DNA from: Clostridium felsineum DSM 794
Lineage (GTDB): Bacteria; Bacillota; Clostridia; Clostridiales; Clostridiaceae
Reading direction: 5' to 3'
Length of the DNA stretch: 64,000 bases
NCBI RefSeq assembly: GCF_002006355.2
Contig: NZ_CP096980.1
Location: 930,001 to 994,000 of the forward strand
The translations under genes and the position numbers were made by a program. This document shows positions 35,767 to 44,488 of the stretch, piece by piece (the first letter of the stretch is position 1; the number at the start of each line of letters is the position of its first letter). The notes beneath the pieces were generated by a model that searched no databases, was not told the DNA's origin, and worked only from the letters and a program-made list of their open reading frames with translations.

Positions 35767-36558
35767 ATGTTAAAAAAATTAATAATGGGTATAGTTGTTA
35801 TTGCAGCTAGTGTAGTTTTAGTGATATCAATTTTAGGAATAAGAGAAGCAGTAGGTTTAACATCATCTCCTGTGGACAAGTATATAAGTAAAAGTAGTAA
35901 GGAGACTTCTATGATAAAAGGAAATAATAATACTACTAATGCCTATAATATCCTTGTGATGGGAGATTCTTTGGCAAAGGGTACAGGAGATGAGAAAGGT
36001 AAAGGCTTTAGCGGATATTTTGCGGATTATTTTAGAAAGAAAAACAATAAAAATGTTAAGATTGATAATATAGCGGTTAATGGAGATGTATCAAATGGTC
36101 TTCTTCAGATAGTAAAAAATAAGGATACTGAAAATTTAATTAAGAAAGCAAATATGATTTTTATATCTATTGGAGGAAACGAGGTAAGTAAATTTAAATT
36201 TGAAAATACTATTTCAGCCATTGATTTAAAAAATACAGAGGATAAGTATGTAGATAATGTGATGGATATAGTTAAACTTATACGGGATAATAATTCTAAA
36301 TGCACTGTTGTTTTTATAGGTTTATATAATCCCTTTGGAAATAGTATAGGAACAGATAAAATTGAACTTTTAAATACTTGGAATTATAGAACACAAAATA
36401 TTATTGCAGATGACTCTAATGCAGTTTTTATACCAACCTATGATCTTTTTAAGTATGATACTGAAAAATACCTTACTATAGATAATTTTCATCCTAACAG
36501 TTCTGGCTACAAGGCTATAGCTCAAAGAATTGAGGAAGTTTTAAAAAGTCATAAATAA
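35767..36558 (+). CDS. Membrane-anchored or secreted SGNH/GDSL hydrolase
   Basis: A 263-residue protein with an N-terminal hydrophobic segment (about 5-25) and an SGNH esterase domain. Block I with the nucleophile is VMGDSLAKG (S68), the glycine region is around VNGDVSNG, block III is SIGGNEV and block V is DNFHPNSSGY with the catalytic Asp/His pair. Such enzymes deacylate lipids or O-acetylated glycans at the cell surface. It ends the operon that begins with the phosphoesterase and transporter, with a terminator 5 bp after the stop. Confidence 0.85.
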   Translation: MLKKLIMGIVVIAASVVLVISILGIREAVGLTSSPVDKYISKSSKETSMIKGNNNTTNAYNILVMGDSLAKGTGDEKGKGFSGYFADYFRKKNNKNVKIDNIAVNGDVSNGLLQIVKNKDTENLIKKANMIFISIGGNEVSKFKFENTISAIDLKNTEDKYVDNVMDIVKLIRDNNSKCTVVFIGLYNPFGNSIGTDKIELLNTWNYRTQNIIADDSNAVFIPTYDLFKYDTEKYLTIDNFHPNSSGYKAIAQRIEEVLKSHK

Positions 36559-36562
36559 AAGT

Positions 36563-36606
36563 AGTGCTGTAGATAATTTTATAAGGATATCTACAGTACT
36601 TTTTTA
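36563..36606. terminator. Terminator between converging genes
   Basis: A 13-bp stem AGTGCTGTAGATA / TATCTACAGTACT (one G-T pair) with a 12-nt loop and T6 at 36601-36606. It lies directly against the stop of the minus-strand gene and may serve both strands. Confidence 0.85.
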
Positions 36607-37083
36607 TTAATTAAAAGTCAGGTATATGCTGCCGTTATAGGCTTTTTTAGCTGTAACCTCAATATTAATGCCATTTTTATTAACTCCTGTAACATTTAAG
36701 GTGGTATCTGCATTTCCGCTTTTATTGAAAATAGTTTTAGATAGAATAATGTTGTTATTTTTCTTTAATTTTAAATTCAAGTTTCCTGTTTTAACCTTTG
36801 ATGAAATTTTTATACTGCATTTTGAGTTTTTTAGTTTTATGTTTCTAACGTCCTTACCATCTAAATAGGCAAATTTTACATCATAGGTATTGTCACTGGT
36901 ATTGTCAGTATACATTTTACCTTCTATATTTTGTGATACGTCGTTTATACCTGTTGAATTATCATTAGTACTTTTTAAAGAATTAAAGCCAAAGTAGCCT
37001 ACAATGGATAAGATTAGTAAAAGTATAAGAACAACAAAAGCTATAAAAAATTTTCTGTTCTTTAAAATTTCCATAATTAACAT
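36607..37083 (-). CDS. Small membrane-anchored protein of unknown function
   Basis: A 158-residue protein. A cytoplasmic basic start (EILKNRKFF) is followed by one transmembrane segment (about 12-31) and an outside domain of about 120 residues rich in Asn, Lys and Thr with alternating hydrophobic residues. This suggests a small beta-sandwich. No family was recognised. Two in-frame ATG codons (37083 and 37074) share one AGAGGG site and the choice between them is open. It is transcribed divergently from the hydrolase gene at 37168. Confidence 0.65.
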   Translation of the reverse strand: MLIMEILKNRKFFIAFVVLILLLILSIVGYFGFNSLKSTNDNSTGINDVSQNIEGKMYTDNTSDNTYDVKFAYLDGKDVRNIKLKNSKCSIKISSKVKTGNLNLKLKKNNNIILSKTIFNKSGNADTTLNVTGVNKNGINIEVTAKKAYNGSIYLTFN

Positions 37084-37167
37084 CTTCCCTCTAAAATGAT
37101 ATATTATATATAATATACTGTTTTATATGGTAAAAAACAATACATATTTTATTAAGAGAGGTGTATT

Positions 37168-37869
37168 ATGAGTTTTTTAAATAAGAGAAGAATAGAAATA
37201 GGAAATATTCCAGCTATTTTGTGGGGAAAGGCTTCAGATAAAATATATATATTTGTACATGGAAAAGGATCAAATAAAGAAAGTGCACATAAATTTGCCC
37301 AGATAGCTGAAGATAAAGGATATCAGGTTCTTAGCTTTGATCTTCCTGAACACGGTGAACGAAAAAATGAAAATTATAAATGTGATGTTTTTAATGGAGT
37401 ACAGGAGCTTAAAATAGTTTGGAGTTATGTAGAGAAGAAGTGGACAATCATAAATTTATTTGGCTGTAGTCTAGGTGCATATTTTAGCTTAATTGCATAT
37501 AAAGATTATCCTATAGATAAATGTTTATTTCAGTCACCAATTGTTGATATGGAACATCTTATAGGAAAAATGTTCGAATGGTTTAATGTAACTGAGGAAT
37601 TACTTAGAGAAAAAAAGAAAATAGCTACACCAATAGATATCCTTTCTTGGGATTACTATTGTTATGTAAAACAACATCCGATTATTAAATGGAATGTACC
37701 CACCTCAATTATTTATGGAACAAAAGATAATTTGCAGAGTTCTATAGTTATAGAGGATTTTGTAAAAAGGTTTAAGAGTGAGTTAACAATATCAGTTAAT
37801 AGTGAACATGATTTTCATACAAGTAAGTCAGAAGAAGAGGTTATACAATGGCTTAATAAATATATCTAA
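37168..37869 (+). CDS. Alpha/beta hydrolase
   Basis: A 233-residue alpha/beta-hydrolase. The oxyanion HG motif is IFVHGKGSNKES (about 29-40), the nucleophile elbow is FGCSLGAYF (Ser near 103) and the late histidine is in NSEHDFHTS. The cytoplasmic location follows from the lack of a signal peptide. The short size and lack of a lid favour a small-molecule esterase. It is followed after 12 bp by a broken acetyltransferase gene on the same strand. Confidence 0.82.
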   Translation: MSFLNKRRIEIGNIPAILWGKASDKIYIFVHGKGSNKESAHKFAQIAEDKGYQVLSFDLPEHGERKNENYKCDVFNGVQELKIVWSYVEKKWTIINLFGCSLGAYFSLIAYKDYPIDKCLFQSPIVDMEHLIGKMFEWFNVTEELLREKKKIATPIDILSWDYYCYVKQHPIIKWNVPTSIIYGTKDNLQSSIVIEDFVKRFKSELTISVNSEHDFHTSKSEEEVIQWLNKYI

Positions 37870-37881
37870 GGGGGGATATTT

Positions 37882-38393
37882 TTGAATAGCAATATTGTAT
37901 TCAGAAATGTTGAAAAATCAGATACAAGAGTTTTGTGGGAAATGATGAATAGCTTGGATTATGAAACAAAGTTTATGATGTTTGAGCCAGGTGAAAGACC
38001 TAAAAGATTAGATAAACTTCATAAGGTTGTGGATGGTGCAGTAGATGAAAATAATTTATTTTTTTAACATTAGATAAAAGTGAAATTATAGGTTATATTT
38101 CAGCTGAGATAGGAGCAGTAAGAAGAAATAAACATAGCGCATATATAGTAGTTGGTATAAGAGAAAAATATCAAAATGATGGAATTGGTACAAAGTTTTT
38201 TGAAAAGCTAAATGAATGGGCTAAGCAAAGAAAAATCATTAGGCTTGAACTTACGGTGCTTTGTATTAATAAGGTGGCCACGCATTTATATAGAAAAAAT
38301 GGCTTTGAAATAGAGGGCATAAAAAGAAAATCTATGTATGTGGATGGAAAGTACATAGATGAATACTTAATGGCTAAGATAATTAATTTGTAG
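37882..38393 (+). pseudogene. GNAT acetyltransferase, frameshifted at a T7 tract
   Basis: The first frame starts at TTG 37882, behind a GGGGGG ribosome site, and stops at 38065-38067 after 61 codons (ending DENNLFF). The remainder of a GNAT domain continues in another frame from 38064 to the TAG at 38391-38393: EIIGYISAEIG, the acetyl-CoA loop EKYQNDGIGTKFFEKL and ATHLYRKNGFEIEGI. One extra T in the T7 run at 38059-38065 would join both parts into a protein of about 170 residues. Either the gene is inactive, or the tract is slippery (polymerase or ribosome), or the sequence has a homopolymer error. Confidence 0.82.
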
Positions 38394-38463
38394 TTATTAT
38401 TTTATATAAAAAATAAATTGTTTAATTATATAAAAATCTAAATAGGGTAGTAGGTGTAAATAC

Positions 38464-38964
38464 ATGTTTGAAATTCGTAAAGCCATTGGAGAAGATGCAT
38501 TAGGCATAAGTATAGTAAATGTATATACATGGAAAACAACATATACTGGATTAATACCTGATGAGTTGATTAATAAAAGAATTAATGAGTTAAAAGATTT
38601 AGCTGAGAAAAGACGAGAAGATATAAAGAAAAATAATAATGTAATAGTAATATCTTTAGAAAATACAATTATAGGATTTTGTAGTTATGGGAAATCAAGA
38701 AATACATCATTTGCTGATTCAGGAGAAATTAATGCACTGTATTTACTTCAAGGTTTTCAGGGATTAGGATTAGGAAAAAAATTATTTTTAACTACAATAG
38801 ATGAATTAAAACAGCTTGGGTATTCTTCAGTAATAATTAATTGTCTAAAAGGAAATCCAGCTATGAGATTTTATAAACATATGGGTGGGAATATTGTATC
38901 GAAACGCGAAGATGAAATTAAAGGAAGGTTAATTCGAGAAGATATAATTTATATTAAAATCTAA
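38464..38964 (+). CDS. GNAT-family N-acetyltransferase
   Basis: A 166-residue GNAT protein. Typical segments are FEIRKAIGEDALGI at the start, the acetyl-CoA pyrophosphate loop LQGFQGLGLGKKLF (about 98-111) and the late NPAMRFYKHMGG. The WKTTYTGLIPDELI segment near 22-35 is common in acetyltransferases of the PhnO/YhbS type. The acceptor is unknown. It lies 70 bp after the frameshifted GNAT gene and just upstream of a hydrolase. Confidence 0.85.
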   Translation: MFEIRKAIGEDALGISIVNVYTWKTTYTGLIPDELINKRINELKDLAEKRREDIKKNNNVIVISLENTIIGFCSYGKSRNTSFADSGEINALYLLQGFQGLGLGKKLFLTTIDELKQLGYSSVIINCLKGNPAMRFYKHMGGNIVSKREDEIKGRLIREDIIYIKI

Positions 38965-39000
38965 TATGAGCTATCAATTTTAAAGAAAGTAGTGATATAT

Positions 39001-39777
39001 ATGAAAGAATATATATTAGATAACAAAACAAAGATGAGGTATCATGATTTACCTGGTGAGGATACCCCAATATTATTTATACATGGTTTAGGCTGTGCAG
39101 GTTCATTTGATTATCCAGAAGTAGCAGCACAAAGTGATTTGATAAAGCACAGGCGAATATTAGTAGACTTATTAGGTAGTGGATTTAGTGATAAACCAGA
39201 TAACTATAAGTATACCGTAAAAGAACATGCAAACTACTTATATAATTTTGTTCAAGACTTAAAGTTAAACAAATTCATTATATTTGGACATAGTTTGGGC
39301 GGAGCTATTGCATTAGAACTTGCGGATAAATGCGGGGAAAATATTGAAACAATTATTCTTAGTGAGTCTAATTTAGACAAAAGTAGTAAAGGTTCATCAA
39401 GCTATGAGATTGGAAGTTACACAGAAGAGGATTTTGTTAATTCTATATTTGATAAAATTATAAATGAAAACTCCAGTGAAAGTTCTATGTGGAAGGCATC
39501 TTTAGCTGTTTGTTCATCTACTGCTATTAGTAGAATTTCAAAATCAGCAGTTCTTGGAGGAGAAACATCTTGGCGTGAAATATTATATTCACTTAACTTA
39601 AAAAGGACATTTGTTTTTGGTGAGAAGTCCTTACCAGATAATGATGAAATAGAACTAAGAAAGCACGAAATAAATATTGAAATTGTAGAAGGGGCAGGAC
39701 ATTCTATGGCATGGGAAAATCCTAAAGGTTTAGCAAAGGCAATTAAAAAAGGAATTTTATACGCACGGGGATTGTAG
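39001..39777 (+). CDS. Alpha/beta hydrolase
   Basis: A 258-residue alpha/beta-hydrolase of the haloperoxidase/esterase type: FIHGLGCAGSFDYP oxyanion segment, LVDLLGSGFSDKP, nucleophile elbow IFGHSLGGAIAL (Ser near 95) and the catalytic histidine in EGAGHSMAWENP. The ATG at 39001 is preferred to the GTG at 38992, since AAAGTAGTGA lies between them. Nothing in the neighbourhood identifies the substrate. Confidence 0.83.
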   Translation: MKEYILDNKTKMRYHDLPGEDTPILFIHGLGCAGSFDYPEVAAQSDLIKHRRILVDLLGSGFSDKPDNYKYTVKEHANYLYNFVQDLKLNKFIIFGHSLGGAIALELADKCGENIETIILSESNLDKSSKGSSSYEIGSYTEEDFVNSIFDKIINENSSESSMWKASLAVCSSTAISRISKSAVLGGETSWREILYSLNLKRTFVFGEKSLPDNDEIELRKHEINIEIVEGAGHSMAWENPKGLAKAIKKGILYARGL

Positions 39778-39891
39778 TGATTAGTTAGCTTAGAAGAGTA
39801 TAAGTTCATGAATTAGAAGGAAGTTATTTAGAAGCTGAATACCTTCTGTTAAATAAAAATAAGCTATATACTACTTAAGGAGATGATAAAA

Positions 39892-40929
39892 ATGTTATTA
39901 GAAACTAAAAGACTTATATTGCGTCCATGGAAGGAAGAAGACGCAGATCAGTTATATAAGTATGCGAAGGATCCAAGGGTAGGGCCAATTGCAGGGTGGC
40001 CAGTACATACCAGCGTTGAGAATAGTCGTCAGATTATCAAAGAGGTTCTTTCAGAAGATGAGACTTATGCAGTTGTATTAAAAAAAGATGGATTACCAAT
40101 TGGTAGTGTAGGACTTATGCTTGGTAAAAAGAGTAATCTAACTGTAGGTGATAAGGAAGGTGAAATTGGTTACTGGATTGGTGTCCCTTATTGGGGAAAA
40201 GGTTTGATACCAGAGGCGGTTAAGGAGCTTATGCGTTATGGCTTTGAAGAATTGGGCCTTAAAGTTATTTGGTGTGGATATTTTGAAGGGAATAATAAAT
40301 CTTGGCGTGTTCAACAAAAATGCGGATTTAAGTATCATCATACTGAGAAAGATATAGAATGTAATTTAATGAATGATATTAGAACTGAGCATGCTACTTG
40401 TATTACTAAAGAACAGTGGTATAATAAGCAATCCAGTAGTGATATAGAAATAGAGATTAAATTTGCTTATGATGAAAAAGAGGAAATAGGAAGGTTATTT
40501 TCGGAATATACACAAATGCTTATCGAAAATGATTCTAGCTTTGAGAAATATTTGGAGTTGCAAAATTATGATTCTGAAATCGAACACCTAGAAGAGAAAT
40601 ATGGATTGCCCTATGGTAGATTATACATAGTTAAGGCTAAAAATAAAATTGTAGGATGTATTGGATTAAGAAAAATAGATAATGAAAACTGTGAAATGAA
40701 AAGACTATACGTTAGAGAAGAGTTTCGAGGACACAAAATTGCAGGTCAATTAGTAAAAACAATTATTAAAGATGCTAAAGAGATTGGTTATAAAAGTATG
40801 CTTTTAGACACATTACCTTTTTTAAAAGGGGCTATAAGTTTATATAAAAAATTTGGATTTTATGAAATTGAGTCATATAATAATAGTCCTATGGATACTT
40901 CAATTTATATGAAATTAAATTTAAAGTAA
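39892..40929 (+). CDS. Two-domain GNAT protein (RimJ/RimL-like plus second acetyltransferase)
   Basis: A 345-residue fusion. Residues about 1-170 form a RimJ/RimL-like acetyltransferase (LLETKRLILRPWKEEDADQL, GEIGYWIGVPYWGKGLIPEAVKELM, NNKSWRVQQKCGF). Residues about 185-345 form a second GNAT domain (IVGCIGLRKID, LYVREEFRGHKIAGQLVKTI, ISLYKKFGFYEI). Both acetyl-CoA loops look intact, so both halves may be active. The start is the ATG at 39892, 9 nt after AAGGAG; the ATG at 39883 touches that site and is unlikely. Fusions of this kind may act on two substrates or as one pseudo-dimer. Confidence 0.83.
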   Translation: MLLETKRLILRPWKEEDADQLYKYAKDPRVGPIAGWPVHTSVENSRQIIKEVLSEDETYAVVLKKDGLPIGSVGLMLGKKSNLTVGDKEGEIGYWIGVPYWGKGLIPEAVKELMRYGFEELGLKVIWCGYFEGNNKSWRVQQKCGFKYHHTEKDIECNLMNDIRTEHATCITKEQWYNKQSSSDIEIEIKFAYDEKEEIGRLFSEYTQMLIENDSSFEKYLELQNYDSEIEHLEEKYGLPYGRLYIVKAKNKIVGCIGLRKIDNENCEMKRLYVREEFRGHKIAGQLVKTIIKDAKEIGYKSMLLDTLPFLKGAISLYKKFGFYEIESYNNSPMDTSIYMKLNLK

Positions 40930-40941
40930 AGGCGGAAACAT

Positions 40942-41445
40942 ATGATTTATTTAAAGGAAGCAAACCTAGAAGATGCTAAAAAAGAATATAAATTTATTAA
41001 GGACACACCTACAGATGAAAATGGTTTTGAAAATAAATATTATGGCTTATCTTATGAAGATTTTGTAAATAAGGCATTACCAGAAATTATAAAGTTTTCA
41101 AAAGGCATAGATTTACCTAAAGGTTATGTACCACAAAGCTTTTATTTTTTGTGGGATGAAGATAGTATTGTAGGACTATTTAAGATAAGACATTATTTAA
41201 CTGAGGCTTTAAGAAATGGTGTGGGGCATATTGGTTATGGTATTCATAAAGATTATCGCTCAAAAGGATATGCTACAAAAGGACTAGCTTTAGCTATAGA
41301 AAAAGCAAAAAAAATCATTAAGGAAGATGAAATATATTTTAGCGTACATATTGATAATCCAGCATCGTTAAAAGTTCAGTTAAACAATAATGCTTATGTA
41401 CATCATTCAGATGAAAAGGAGCATTACACAAGAATAAAGGTATAG
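40942..41445 (+). CDS. GNAT-family N-acetyltransferase
   Basis: A 167-residue GNAT protein starting 12 bp after the two-domain acetyltransferase, so probably in the same operon. It shows IVGLFKIRHYL, VGHIGYGIHKDYRSKGYATKGLALAIE (acetyl-CoA loop, about 93-119) and HIDNPASLKVQLNNNAY. The layout matches predicted acetyltransferases of the YjdJ-like group. The substrate is unknown. Confidence 0.83.
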   Translation: MIYLKEANLEDAKKEYKFIKDTPTDENGFENKYYGLSYEDFVNKALPEIIKFSKGIDLPKGYVPQSFYFLWDEDSIVGLFKIRHYLTEALRNGVGHIGYGIHKDYRSKGYATKGLALAIEKAKKIIKEDEIYFSVHIDNPASLKVQLNNNAYVHHSDEKEHYTRIKV

Positions 41446-41500
41446 AATGATTTTCATAAAGTGATGATATAGAAGTTAATTACACAATTTGTAAGTATTG

Positions 41501-41528
41501 TTGACATTATTTAATAAAATGATATACT
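41501..41528 (+). promoter_or_regulatory. Promoter of the PadR-family regulator gene
   Basis: Perfect TTGACA at 41501-41506, TATACT at 41523-41528, spacer 16 bp. The operator 41528-41546 abuts the -10 box. Confidence 0.75.
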
Positions 41529-41546
41529 ATAGTCAGTACTGAGTAT
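41528..41546 (+). promoter_or_regulatory. Putative PadR operator, copy 1
   Basis: A 19-bp near-palindrome centred on CAGTACTG, identical to 42111-42129. Its place directly after the -10 box predicts autorepression. Confidence 0.7.
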
Positions 41547-41559
41547 GAGGAGATTAAAA

Positions 41560-42090
41560 ATGAAAGTTCAATTATATATTTTAGGGCTTCTTATGAGATA
41601 TGGTCCAAAGCATGGATATAGTATTAAACAAATAGTGTCAGATAATATAGCAGCATTTGCAAAAATTAAACTTCCTACAATATATTATCATTTGGATAAA
41701 CTATCTGAAAAAGCCTATATAAATTCTGTTATTCAGAAAGATGGCAATAGACCTGAAAAAACAGTATATTCTATTACTGATTTGGGAGTTAATTATTTTA
41801 ATTCTCTACTTAATAAAATTTTAGCTGAAAATTATAGTTTGGAATTTGATTTTGATGGAGTATTATATTTTTCTGATTTTGCTAATAAGAATGCTATTAT
41901 TATAAATTTAAATAGGCAAAAAGAATATATAGAAAACAAGTTGAAAGAATTAATAGTTACTAAAGATAATACACTTAATAATTTGTTACCTGATTATAGA
42001 ATTTATTGTATTAGTATATTTAATCATCATATATATCATTTACAAACTGAATTAAAATGGATAAATGAGACATTAAAGGAACTCTCTTAG
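41560..42090 (+). CDS. PadR-family transcriptional regulator
   Basis: A 176-residue PadR regulator. The N-terminal winged helix (LYILGLLMRYGPKHGYSIKQI, KLPTIYYHLDKLSEKAYI, RPEKTVYSITDLG) is followed by a C-terminal coiled-coil dimerisation part. The ATG at 41560 was chosen, since the ATG at 41545 lies before the GAGGAG site. PadR proteins repress genes for small-molecule stress until an effector binds. Identical 19-bp operators stand in front of this gene and of the next, so it probably represses itself and the two following genes. A small hairpin (GGAACTC/GAGTTCC, 42078-42097) spans its stop codon. Confidence 0.88.
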   Translation: MKVQLYILGLLMRYGPKHGYSIKQIVSDNIAAFAKIKLPTIYYHLDKLSEKAYINSVIQKDGNRPEKTVYSITDLGVNYFNSLLNKILAENYSLEFDFDGVLYFSDFANKNAIIINLNRQKEYIENKLKELIVTKDNTLNNLLPDYRIYCISIFNHHIYHLQTELKWINETLKELS

Positions 42091-42110
42091 GAGTTCCAAA
42101 AAAATGCTAT

Positions 42111-42129
42111 TATAGTCAGTACTGAGTAT
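42111..42129 (+). promoter_or_regulatory. Putative PadR operator, copy 2
   Basis: Exact second copy of the 19-bp sequence at 41528-41546, located just upstream of the gene at 42148 and overlapping a possible -10 box (TATTAT). Confidence 0.7.
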
Positions 42130-42147
42130 AATTACGGAGGTGTATTT

Positions 42148-42603
42148 ATGGAAAAAAGCCTTTATTCGAGAAACTTTGAGGTTAATTATTATGAGCTGGA
42201 AGACGATATTTGGAGAACCACTTCACATTTAATTGATGGTCAACATGATATTGAAGTAACAGTAGATGTATGCGTACCGGATATGGTTATATTAAATGCA
42301 AAGGTAAAATTATTGCGGTATCCAATTAAACATTGTATTTTAATTGATAATAAAATGAAAAAATTGAAAGGGGTTAATGTTATTTCGGAATTCCGTTCTA
42401 AATGTGATGAATTATTTTCTAGTGAAATGGGATGTGGGAATATTAGAATGCTTCTTGGAATTTCTGTACCTGGAGTGATATTTAATTATTTTCCACATCA
42501 AATTAAAATAGGAAATATGACAGAAAATCAATGGTGGGATTTTTGCAAGGAAAAACTGCATAATGCATGTATAGCTCACTCAATGATGACTAATGATTAT
42601 TAA
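42148..42603 (+). CDS. DUF2889-like protein of unknown function
   Basis: A 151-residue soluble protein. The opening (LYSRNFEVNYYELEDDIWR, then TTSHLIDGQHDIEVTVDV) resembles the DUF2889 family, for which no function is known. The middle holds paired cysteines near 44 and 98 and an aromatic C-terminal part (MTENQWWDFCKEKL). A strong GGAGGTG site precedes the ATG. The PadR operator in front and the small gene behind suggest a three-gene response unit. Confidence 0.6.
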   Translation: MEKSLYSRNFEVNYYELEDDIWRTTSHLIDGQHDIEVTVDVCVPDMVILNAKVKLLRYPIKHCILIDNKMKKLKGVNVISEFRSKCDELFSSEMGCGNIRMLLGISVPGVIFNYFPHQIKIGNMTENQWWDFCKEKLHNACIAHSMMTNDY

Positions 42604-42625
42604 ACAAAGAAGGAAAAGGTGAATT

Positions 42626-43084
42626 ATGAGTTATAAATTAAAAGAGGTTACAATAAGAACTAATAACTCCATAGAGGGAATGAAAGAAATAGATGAAATT
42701 TGGAAGGACATTGAAAACGGAAAATTACCCATTCTTTTTGATACAGATCATGTATTTCAAAAAGGTGTTTCTCCGGTTTCTAAATATAGTAATTATACTA
42801 GTGACGAAATGGGAAACCATGATATTACTGTAATGGCAGTAAAGCCTGATTTCTTTGAGGAAATGGAAATGAAAGTAATGGAAGGTCTTTATAAAAAATA
42901 TGATGAAGAAGACGAGAGTGGTAACATAAGTATATGTGCAAAAAAGGCATGGAAAAAAGTATGGCAAGACTACAAATCAGGCAATATAGATAGGACTTTT
43001 ACAGAGGACTATGAAAGTACTGTTCCTCCTGAGTATACAAAAGATGGAAAGGCTCACTGCTATTTATATATTGCTGTTAAGTAA
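42626..43084 (+). CDS. Small protein, possibly a GyrI-like effector-binding domain
   Basis: A 152-residue acidic protein lying 22 bp after the DUF2889-like gene. The overall pattern (an early EIWKDIENGKLP, a middle HDITVMAVKPDF and the ending HCYLYIAVK) is reminiscent of AraC-type effector-binding (GyrI-like) domains, which bind drugs or metabolites. That assignment is tentative. Its last codons are repeated in degenerate form 2.5 kb downstream (45547-45602). AAGGAAAAGGTG serves as ribosome site. Confidence 0.55.
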   Translation: MSYKLKEVTIRTNNSIEGMKEIDEIWKDIENGKLPILFDTDHVFQKGVSPVSKYSNYTSDEMGNHDITVMAVKPDFFEEMEMKVMEGLYKKYDEEDESGNISICAKKAWKKVWQDYKSGNIDRTFTEDYESTVPPEYTKDGKAHCYLYIAVK

Positions 43085-43123
43085 TGACGTCTATGATCCA
43101 CCATATTCCTTATATTTAGAATG

Positions 43124-43152
43124 TTTACAGTATATTGCAAAACTGATATACT
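43124..43152 (+). promoter_or_regulatory. Promoter of the peptide-signalling locus
   Basis: TTTACA at 43124-43129 and TATACT at 43147-43152, spacer 17 bp. Confidence 0.6.
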
Positions 43153-43189
43153 ATAGTAAACAATTAATATTACGGTGGTGATTAAATAC

Positions 43190-44488
43190 ATGACGAACAT
43201 TATGACGGTTGGCGAAAAGATAAAAAAATTAAGAAGCGAATATAAGTTAAATCAAGATGACATCGTAGGAACAGAGCTCACCCGTAACCTCATAAGTCAA
43301 ATTGAACACGGAAAAGCTAATCTAACAAGAAGTACAGCAGAATTAATAATAAGAAATACAAGCGATATATTAAAACATAGAGGAATTCCTATTGATAAAA
43401 ATTTAAATGTTGACTATTTACTTGAAGATGAAAATGAACAGGCAAAAAAAATAATAAATAAATATATAAGAGATCTCAAGGATGCAAGTTTTTTTAAAGA
43501 TAATCGTTTTAGTGAATTATTAAAATCAGTAGAAAATATGTTAGTTCAGTGGGATTTTCCCGAACTTAAAATTGAAATATGTGAAATTGCAGGAGATTAT
43601 TTTACAAGCAAAAACGAATTTTATAGAGCTTCAATATACTTTGAGAACATACGTTATTTAGTAAACAGTAAGGAAAGTCTATCAAAACTAATCCCTGCAT
43701 TGCGTAAATTATCTATTGTTTACTATTATATGGGCAGATTTAAAGAAGGAATAAATGTATGTAAATATGCACTTGATAGATTTGCAGATATGGAAGAAGA
43801 ATACAAAGGGATATTTATGTTTAATATGGCTTTGTATTATAATGATCTAGGGCAATACGAAAAAGCGTTGAAGGTATTAGAAGATTTTCAATATGCTATA
43901 AAGTTAACAGATAAGCAGAAACAAAACAAAGTGGAATTATTAAGGGCGTCATGTTTGCACGCAACTAAACACTATGCGGAAGCTTTGAACATTAACATAC
44001 ATCTTCTAAAATCAGCATCTAAAGATGATATAAAGAATATGTGTTTGTATTATGGCAATTTAGCAGAGGGGTATATTAAATTAGGTCAAAAGTATAAAGC
44101 TGTTGATTGTGCTGAGCAGATTAAAAAGTTAGTAGGCGATGTTTCTGGAGAATGGATGTTCTTACCTGCAATTTATTTTGAACTAGGTTTATTGTGTAGA
44201 CTACTAGGAGACAATCCTGTTTATTATTTAAAAAAAGCTCTTGATTCTGCCAAATCCTTCAAGTATGAAAAAGGAGTATGTGATACTTTAATAGAATTTG
44301 CAAAAGTTGACAATAAAGAACTGCCTATAAATTTAAGAGATGAGCTTGTGTTGTTGATTGAGGAGAGAAACTCTATACCACCAAAAGTTATGACTGCTAT
44401 TATAGAGTACTATGCAAAACGCCGTCAAGATAGCATTATTATAGAAATCTGCGGTTTCTGTAATAAAAAGGGGGTGAAAGAATGCTAA
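43190..44488 (+). CDS. RRNPP-type HTH-TPR quorum-sensing regulator
   Basis: A 432-residue regulator with an N-terminal Xre-type helix-turn-helix (TVGEKIKKLRSEYKLNQDDI, then LTRNLISQIEHGKANLT; about 5-50) and a large C-terminal array of tetratricopeptide-like helix pairs (about 100-410, e.g. YYYMGRFKEGINVCKYALD and YYNDLGQYEKALKVLED). This is the layout of peptide-binding RRNPP regulators such as PlcR, Rgg-like and the clostridial Qsr proteins. The ATG at 43190, 9 nt after GGTGGTG, is preferred to the GTG at 43175. Its stop overlaps the start of a 49-codon peptide gene, the expected pheromone. The regulated targets are not visible; it may control its own promoter or remote genes. Confidence 0.85.
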   Translation: MTNIMTVGEKIKKLRSEYKLNQDDIVGTELTRNLISQIEHGKANLTRSTAELIIRNTSDILKHRGIPIDKNLNVDYLLEDENEQAKKIINKYIRDLKDASFFKDNRFSELLKSVENMLVQWDFPELKIEICEIAGDYFTSKNEFYRASIYFENIRYLVNSKESLSKLIPALRKLSIVYYYMGRFKEGINVCKYALDRFADMEEEYKGIFMFNMALYYNDLGQYEKALKVLEDFQYAIKLTDKQKQNKVELLRASCLHATKHYAEALNINIHLLKSASKDDIKNMCLYYGNLAEGYIKLGQKYKAVDCAEQIKKLVGDVSGEWMFLPAIYFELGLLCRLLGDNPVYYLKKALDSAKSFKYEKGVCDTLIEFAKVDNKELPINLRDELVLLIEERNSIPPKVMTAIIEYYAKRRQDSIIIEICGFCNKKGVKEC

